Program-made: the position numbers and the translations under genes
In this document: one piece after another, positions 34,501-38,579 of the stretch
Numbering within the stretch: the stretch's first letter is position 1
How the letters are laid out: every line of letters starts with the position of its first letter
Source: Thiohalobacter sp.
Lineage (GTDB): Bacteria; Pseudomonadota; Gammaproteobacteria; DSM-19610
Assembly: GCA_026984515.1 (NCBI GenBank)
Contig: JALSRZ010000148.1
Span: 1 to 38,579 of the forward strand
Direction of reading: 5' to 3'
Length of the DNA stretch: 38,579 bases
Notes under the pieces: model-generated
Database searches by the model: none
What the model saw: only the letters and a program-made list of their open reading frames with translations
Told to the model about the DNA's origin: nothing

Positions 34501-37500
34501 TGGCCGACGCAGGCCAGCGGTTTCGTGGACACGGTAGACTATCATCCGAGTGGTCATATTCGGACCCTTCAGTATGCCAATGGTTCCCGGCAGGAGGTGC
34601 AGCTGAATAACCGTCTGCTGCCTTCATCCATTTCTGCAACCGGTATTATTGGTCTGGGTTACCTGTATGACCTGGCCGGTAATGTCAGCTCTATCACCGA
34701 CAGCATCACACCGAGCAACGATGTCACGATGACGTATGACGGTGTTAACCGGCTGGCATCGGCAAATGGCGCCTGGGGCAATGGCAGCTTTTCCTACGAT
34801 AGTGTCGGTAATCTGTCCGCCAAAACGATTGGTGGGCAAACCCAAAGTTACAGCTATAACGCGACAAGCAACCTCCTTGAGACTGTAACAGGCAGTCTTT
34901 CCGCACAATTTTCCTATGATGTGTTCGGTAACGTTATTGCGGACGGAAGCCGCAGCTATATCTATGATGACTCCTCTGACCTGACGCGGGTGGTGGCAGG
35001 TAATATCTTTCGCTATGACGGGAACAAACGACGTACGGTCGAGGCAACATCGGACACGACTATCTATACGCTGTACAGCCAGGCCGGGCAGTTAATGTAC
35101 GAGTACGACACTTCCAATATCATCAAGAAAGAATATATTCGTCTCGGGGCCAATCTTGTTGCGATCCGGGAGGATATTTGCGATGCCACCTCTACCGATA
35201 CCGATGGTGACGGTCTCCCGGATTGTGCAGAAACGGTCTTCGGCCTTGATCCGAACGATGCGGCGGATGGGGCGGCAGACCCGGACGGGGACGGGCTGAC
35301 CAATGCCCAGGAGTTCCTGTACAGAACGAATCGCCTGAACGCGGATACCGACCTGGATGGTATGCCTGACGGCTACGAAGTCAATAACGGGCTGGATCCT
35401 CGTGCTAATGACGCAGCGGCGGATGCTGACCTTGACGGTTTCTCTAATATTGAGGAGTTCCTGGGTGATTCCGATCCGCAGGACGCGAGTTCCGTACCAA
35501 GCGGCTCGATAAGCTGGAGCGTCAGTGTAAGCGGCTTAGCCGGTTACCCTGCAGTGGGTGACGACGGGCGTGTGTACATCGTATCCTCAGATGCCGGCAC
35601 GGCAACGTTGTACGCGTTTTCCGGGCAAGGGGAGACGCTCTGGTCAAATACTCTGCCTGGTGTTTGCGAATCGGTTGCCGGTACTAACGGTGGCGGAGGC
35701 GAGGGCAGGGCGGTGCCCGGTCGTAACAATGGTTTGATCGCAGGGCAGGTGGCTGTCAGACAGGATGGCATTGTAATAGCGTCCTGTGATGGCTCCGGTA
35801 CCTATGCCTATGATGCTTCCGGATCCTTGCTCTGGAGTTATTCGGCCGGCGGATTCCTGGCCGTGACCGGAGATCGGGTGTATATTTCGCCTTCCGTGTC
35901 AACCACCACTGCGGAAATCCATGCCCTGGATGCCCGGGGTGATTTGCTATGGGTATATTCCACGCTCGCAAGCGCTTTCGGTGAATCAATCGTTGCCGGC
36001 ATCGATGGTAACGTGTATGCGACTACCACCTGTACGGGAACAGCGACTGTCAGTTGTGTGGAAGATCCGACGCAGGGCCAGGCGGTCTATGCCATCAATA
36101 CCGATGGTGGTTTGAAATGGGTTTACCGTGCTATCGGTAACGTTACGGGAAGGCCGGCGATTGGCGTAGATGGCAGTCTGTATCTTGCGGTTTACTCGTT
36201 GAGCAGCGGCGAAGAGGGGATAACGGTACTCAACCCGGATGGCAGTTTACAACGCCGGGCGAAAGCGGGACTATCCGTGGGGGGCGAGGTGAACCCTCCC
36301 ACCAGCCCGGTTATAGACGCCAGGGGCAATGTTTACTCGTCTACACTGCGGATTTTCTCCTATCCTCCGGATTTTCCGGGAAGCCCGAACGGAGAGTGGT
36401 TCAACAACCCCGGCCTGCTGAATACCAATCAGTACACGGCGCTGCTCTCTGACAACGGTCAGATCTATCAGGGGCTGTCCGAAGGAGGCGACAACTTTAT
36501 TTACTCATTCTCTGCTGACCGGACACAACGATGGGCTACATCGTATGTTAATGGTGATCAGATCAGCGATGTCACGATGCTTCCTGATGGCACCCTGCTG
36601 ACGGTGGCAACACAGCCCGGAATCAGTACGCTGTACGCCCTTAACAATAACGATAAGGTCGCTCCGAGCGGCGCCATATGGGCCAGTCGCGGAGCTAACC
36701 TGCGGCAGACGCGGTCCGTGGAAGGTTGTGCCGGTATCGATCAGGACGGTGATGGCATCACGGATTGTTACGAACGCTGGATCAGCAGTGATCCGACCGA
36801 CCCGCTGGATGCCGGCCTGGATTTCGACAACGACGGGTTAAGCAACCTCGAGGAATTCCTGTCGCAAACTCACCCCTATAACTTCGATACCGACGGGGAT
36901 ACCATGCCGGACGGCTATGAAGTGACTCGCGGTCTTGATCCCCGTTCCAACAGCAGTGCTCGTGACAGTGACGGGGACGGTGCAGTCGATGCGATTGAAT
37001 ATCGGCTGGGTACCGAACCGCTGGATGCGTCCTCTGTCCCGATCCCTGGAGAGCAACTCTGGTCGCTGGCGGTGGACGGGCCGGTCGAGGGCGCACCGGT
37101 TCACCACACCGATCATCACCCGGTTTTTGCGGGTGTTGGTGAAGTGGCCTATCTGGGAGAGGTAAAATGGCGTTTCGTTCTTGGAGGGATTGTCCCGGTG
37201 ACGCCGGTTATGACAGCGTTTGACCGGATTATCAGTCCGCCTCGCAGTGGCGGTTCCATTCATTCGCTCAGCCTGAGTGGCCGATTTATCTCGACACAAA
37301 CCTATGGTACGCAACTGGCGCCCGGGTTCGCGCAGGATTCGACCGGTGCGCTGTATTTCGGGTCTGCACCGAACACCTTTTACAAGGTGAATTCCTCCAT
37401 CAGTCTACAGTGGAGCGTGGAACTTGCGGCAGATGTGACCACTGCGCCCGTCATCAATGCCAACGACCTCGTCATATTTGGCACAGCCGACGGTGTTGTG

Positions 37501-38579
37501 CATGCGCTCGATACAGCGGGTAACGAAGTATGGACCTTTGCGACCTCCGGCACGCTGCGTGGCACGCCGGCCATTGGCGCCGACGGCACTCTGTACATCG
37601 GCTCATCGGATAGCCGGCTTTATGCGCTGGCGTCGGGTACGGGTGCGCTGGTGTGGTCGTTTACCGCAGGTGCTCCTGTGACAACAGCCCCCGTTATCGG
37701 TGCCGATGGAACGGTCTATGTCACGGCAGAAGACGGCTACGTGTACGCAGTCAACCCCGTCGGCACCATGCAGTGGTCGTATCAAACCGGCGCTGCAATT
37801 CGCTCCAATCCTGTGATCGGAGCAGGCGGCGGTCTCTATTTTGGATCGGATGACGGCTTTGTCTATGCGCTGAACCCCGATGGGACACTGAACTGGCGGG
37901 TAGCGGTCGGCGCCCCACTGGCCGCGGCATCCCCTTATATCGATGATAAGGGTGTCCTGTACATTGGCACGTCGGATAACCGTCTCCTCGGCCTGTACGC
38001 CGGCGTTCGCGGACTCGCCGCCACACCGTGGCCGACACTGGGTCACGATGTCCACCGTACCGGCAATGTCACTACCCGGCTGGTTCAACCCGATCAGCCG
38101 CCACTCCTGACGATCGTAACGCCATCCGCCACACAGATGTTCAACGAGGGCGATGCAGTACGCTTTACGGCAACGGCTACCGACGCAGAAGATGGAGACC
38201 TGGTCAATGCCGTGAGCTGGGAGTCTTCGCTGGATGGACCGCTGGGTAGCGGCAGTCCACTGAACGTATCTGCCCTGTCGGTGGGTAATCATGTAATAAC
38301 CGCAACGGTGATCGATTCAGGCGGTAACCGCGTCAGCAACCGGGTATCGATCGACGTTCAGCAGGCGGCGGTGGTGGTCACGCTGGCCACCAGCCTGGCC
38401 AGTCCGCAGACGGAAGGGACGGCGGTGATCGTCAGCGCCTCGATGTCACCCGCGACGGTCAGCTACGAATATCGCTTCCGGGTAAAGGGCGATGCCACTG
38501 GAAATGTCTGGACGGTGCTGAGCGACTATGCTGCGCAGAGCAGTATAGTGTGGGAGACAGCCGGTTACCGTGGCCGGAA
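31570..38579 (+). CDS. Giant secreted Rhs/YD-repeat protein with TSP3 and PQQ-propeller modules, 3' end beyond window
   Basis: One uninterrupted frame of at least 2336 codons; I read it through and found no stop. Residues 1-26 are a signal peptide (LLLLATVVGTNAFA). Residues 50-92 (AIDPFSGGLLLQYQD, LPGNGGLDIVINRTYRS) match the N-terminal region of Rhs proteins. About 93-520 is beta-rich and not recognised. About 521-1204 is a YD-repeat shell (FTYDASGNV, YDSLNRI, YDALGRV, YDGLNRL) ending in KKEYIRLGANLVAIRE. In ordinary Rhs proteins that end is followed by the Rhs core; here it is followed by TSP3-like repeats (1210-1308), a PQQ-type propeller (1313-1717), a second TSP3 stretch (1724-1823), a second propeller (1826-2166), an Ig-like domain (2177-2264) and the start of a SPQTEG/YEYRF domain. 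Codons ending in A/T are more frequent than in neighbouring genes, which suggests transfer. No Rhs core, protease site or toxin is seen within the window. Confidence 0.92.
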   Translation, partial: MSLHQDKGIITVLLLLATVVGTNAFANNLKIPDFYSEPGLNKGRAYENGLGNEAIDPFSGGLLLQYQDMVLPGNGGLDIVINRTYRSLQGAEPILEQRQERRVTGIGWSIHFGRVWTSPNTVLCDTLGTVVTGPNLPASNRNPVFEAPDGSRKVLVTEFSGTTPYHMISKDQWIATCLPAADNPWSNIDGLVVQSPDGMKYTLGIRGRTEIGDQASNLPLLVNKIEDRNGNSLVVSYDSTSSAYALIDRVQASDGREVRFFYNRGALPEDVRLDRITAYPGTPEERTWRYIYTPAQFTSTGFTSPWYLLTRVESPASEIVWRYSYYPDDPDGPDAATGKYDPGRFSLKTVTLPEGAAIDYEYGGVAFDTRPGALGADIVTTVVNRKIQRGSTIENGTWNYEYRPYSVAPGALDALISEISFPTLDETRVRGPQFCTTYKHVGIKSINFNANDNLDDGVWTVGLLLERKQYAGSACSGTVLEKETVKWGKLFISEQNDFRPSRSAIDENTYAPIMLEKTLQRDGTDYVTTFSNYDVYGNPRSIAEQGQDGKTTTFVYQPNTDKWLLKLVQDETIQGIGSITRTFDGNGNTLSENKYGVTTRFTYDASGNVATIVDARGFLKRFNDYFRGIPQTEIQPENVTINRVVNEAGTIKSETNGRGKTTQYTYDSLNRITSIAQPRGALVTITRPSANETILTRGGFRKREIRDGFGRVVTSISEDTVAGDSIQQTTRYDNIGNKVFESYPNSAQGTTTAYDALGRVLTRTQPGGVTTRFSYLSGNQVQATDPRGNITRLFYRAFGAPEQRALVRMESPESVVTSITRNKLDLVTGIQQGSFQRSFSYDSRYYLTSENHPETGAIQYTRDALGNKLTETHGEGANARTNTFIYDGLNRLKIVNYPGVTPDIFYNYDASSNLVSLLRGDTNWTYSYDDNDNLLSEQLDVGSERFELKYQYDALDALTKVTYPSGLSVDYAPNRYGWPTQASGFVDTVDYHPSGHIRTLQYANGSRQEVQLNNRLLPSSISATGIIGLGYLYDLAGNVSSITDSITPSNDVTMTYDGVNRLASANGAWGNGSFSYDSVGNLSAKTIGGQTQSYSYNATSNLLETVTGSLSAQFSYDVFGNVIADGSRSYIYDDSSDLTRVVAGNIFRYDGNKRRTVEATSDTTIYTLYSQAGQLMYEYDTSNIIKKEYIRLGANLVAIREDICDATSTDTDGDGLPDCAETVFGLDPNDAADGAADPDGDGLTNAQEFLYRTNRLNADTDLDGMPDGYEVNNGLDPRANDAAADADLDGFSNIEEFLGDSDPQDASSVPSGSISWSVSVSGLAGYPAVGDDGRVYIVSSDAGTATLYAFSGQGETLWSNTLPGVCESVAGTNGGGGEGRAVPGRNNGLIAGQVAVRQDGIVIASCDGSGTYAYDASGSLLWSYSAGGFLAVTGDRVYISPSVSTTTAEIHALDARGDLLWVYSTLASAFGESIVAGIDGNVYATTTCTGTATVSCVEDPTQGQAVYAINTDGGLKWVYRAIGNVTGRPAIGVDGSLYLAVYSLSSGEEGITVLNPDGSLQRRAKAGLSVGGEVNPPTSPVIDARGNVYSSTLRIFSYPPDFPGSPNGEWFNNPGLLNTNQYTALLSDNGQIYQGLSEGGDNFIYSFSADRTQRWATSYVNGDQISDVTMLPDGTLLTVATQPGISTLYALNNNDKVAPSGAIWASRGANLRQTRSVEGCAGIDQDGDGITDCYERWISSDPTDPLDAGLDFDNDGLSNLEEFLSQTHPYNFDTDGDTMPDGYEVTRGLDPRSNSSARDSDGDGAVDAIEYRLGTEPLDASSVPIPGEQLWSLAVDGPVEGAPVHHTDHHPVFAGVGEVAYLGEVKWRFVLGGIVPVTPVMTAFDRIISPPRSGGSIHSLSLSGRFISTQTYGTQLAPGFAQDSTGALYFGSAPNTFYKVNSSISLQWSVELAADVTTAPVINANDLVIFGTADGVVHALDTAGNEVWTFATSGTLRGTPAIGADGTLYIGSSDSRLYALASGTGALVWSFTAGAPVTTAPVIGADGTVYVTAEDGYVYAVNPVGTMQWSYQTGAAIRSNPVIGAGGGLYFGSDDGFVYALNPDGTLNWRVAVGAPLAAASPYIDDKGVLYIGTSDNRLLGLYAGVRGLAATPWPTLGHDVHRTGNVTTRLVQPDQPPLLTIVTPSATQMFNEGDAVRFTATATDAEDGDLVNAVSWESSLDGPLGSGSPLNVSALSVGNHVITATVIDSGGNRVSNRVSIDVQQAAVVVTLATSLASPQTEGTAVIVSASMSPATVSYEYRFRVKGDATGNVWTVLSDYAAQSSIVWETAGYRGR
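35197..36720 (+). repeat. TSP3 plus PQQ-propeller module, copy 1 (inside the giant gene)
   Basis: Begins with DTDGDGLPDC, continues with DPDGDGLTNAQEFL, DTDLDGMPDGYEVNNGLDP and DADLDGFSNIEEFL, then DASSVPSG. These are Asp-rich calcium-binding repeats of thrombospondin type 3 style. About 400 residues of propeller strands follow (VGDDGRVYIVSS, LYAFSGQGETLWS, VDGSLYLAV-like units). The copy is homologous to 36739-38067. Confidence 0.8.
36739..38067 (+). repeat. TSP3 plus PQQ-propeller module, copy 2 (inside the giant gene)
   Basis: Begins with DQDGDGITDC, continues with DFDNDGLSNLEEFL, DTDGDTMPDGYEVTRGLDP and DSDGDGAVDAIEYRLG, then DASSVPIPGEQLWS. At least five regular blades of about 40 residues follow, each of the form GADGTLYIGSSD, LYAL, LVWSFTAG. 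It ends with WPTLGHDVHRTGN, a typical propeller end. Confidence 0.82.

Noticed and set aside
37495-37990. Short tandem DNA repeats within propeller 2
   Set aside because: The periodicity is at protein level (blades of about 40 residues); DNA copies differ too much to call a nucleotide tandem repeat.

Overview
The window is chromosomal DNA of a gammaproteobacterium outside the Enterobacterales. Evidence for this is conserved gene order: nudJ-mnmA-hflD-purB, icd / cspD / clpS-clpA / infA / bpt-aat, and trxB / ald / ftsK-lolA-rarA-crcB-serS. GC content is high except at the right end. The synteny would fit a Chromatiales-type or related lineage, but the genus cannot be fixed from sequence reading alone. 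No tRNA, rRNA, CRISPR array or complete insertion sequence was seen.

Layout. (1) 1-3527, minus strand: a possible operon of a DUF7931-like protein, an orphan secretin-N-domain protein, QmcA (SPFH), an NfeD-family protein, a DUF2946-like His/Cys-rich protein, and the 5' end of an outer-membrane-receptor-like gene that is frameshifted by a 14-bp tandem duplication. (2) 3802-5556: a membrane GGDEF-EAL protein whose stop codon lies inside a perfect 25-bp inverted repeat of REP type. (3) 5640-12354, minus: nudJ, mnmA, hflD, acnA, purB, with a 115-bp hairpin-rich palindrome between nudJ and mnmA. (4) 12459-15344: an abundant-looking periplasmic protein of unknown function with a structured leader, then icd and cspD. 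(5) 15552-21247: the bacterial N-degron machinery (clpS, clpA, bpt, aat), with infA and a third acyltransferase-fold gene overlapping aat. (6) 21338-30649: PilZ protein, trxB, ald, ftsK, lolA, rarA, crcB, DUF190, serS.

(7) 30650-38579 differs in character. It has more A/T-ending codons and holds the debris of an Rhs/YD-repeat locus: an N-terminal fragment, a signal-peptide-plus-Rhs-core fragment, and a small frameshifted ORF that could be an immunity-gene remnant. After these comes one giant open frame that starts at 31570 and runs off the window (at least 2336 codons, no stop). Its order is signal peptide, Rhs N-terminal region, a YD-repeat shell, then a duplicated module (calcium-binding TSP3-like stretch plus PQQ-type beta-propeller, twice), then Ig-like domains. 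The Rhs core and any toxin tip must lie beyond the window. This locus is the best candidate here for an undescribed system.

At least four short REP-type palindromes of one family sit in 3' intergenic spaces along the window. A second palindrome family (CGTCATTCCGGC-type) occurs at 29315-29342, with a partial relative at 9795-9814.
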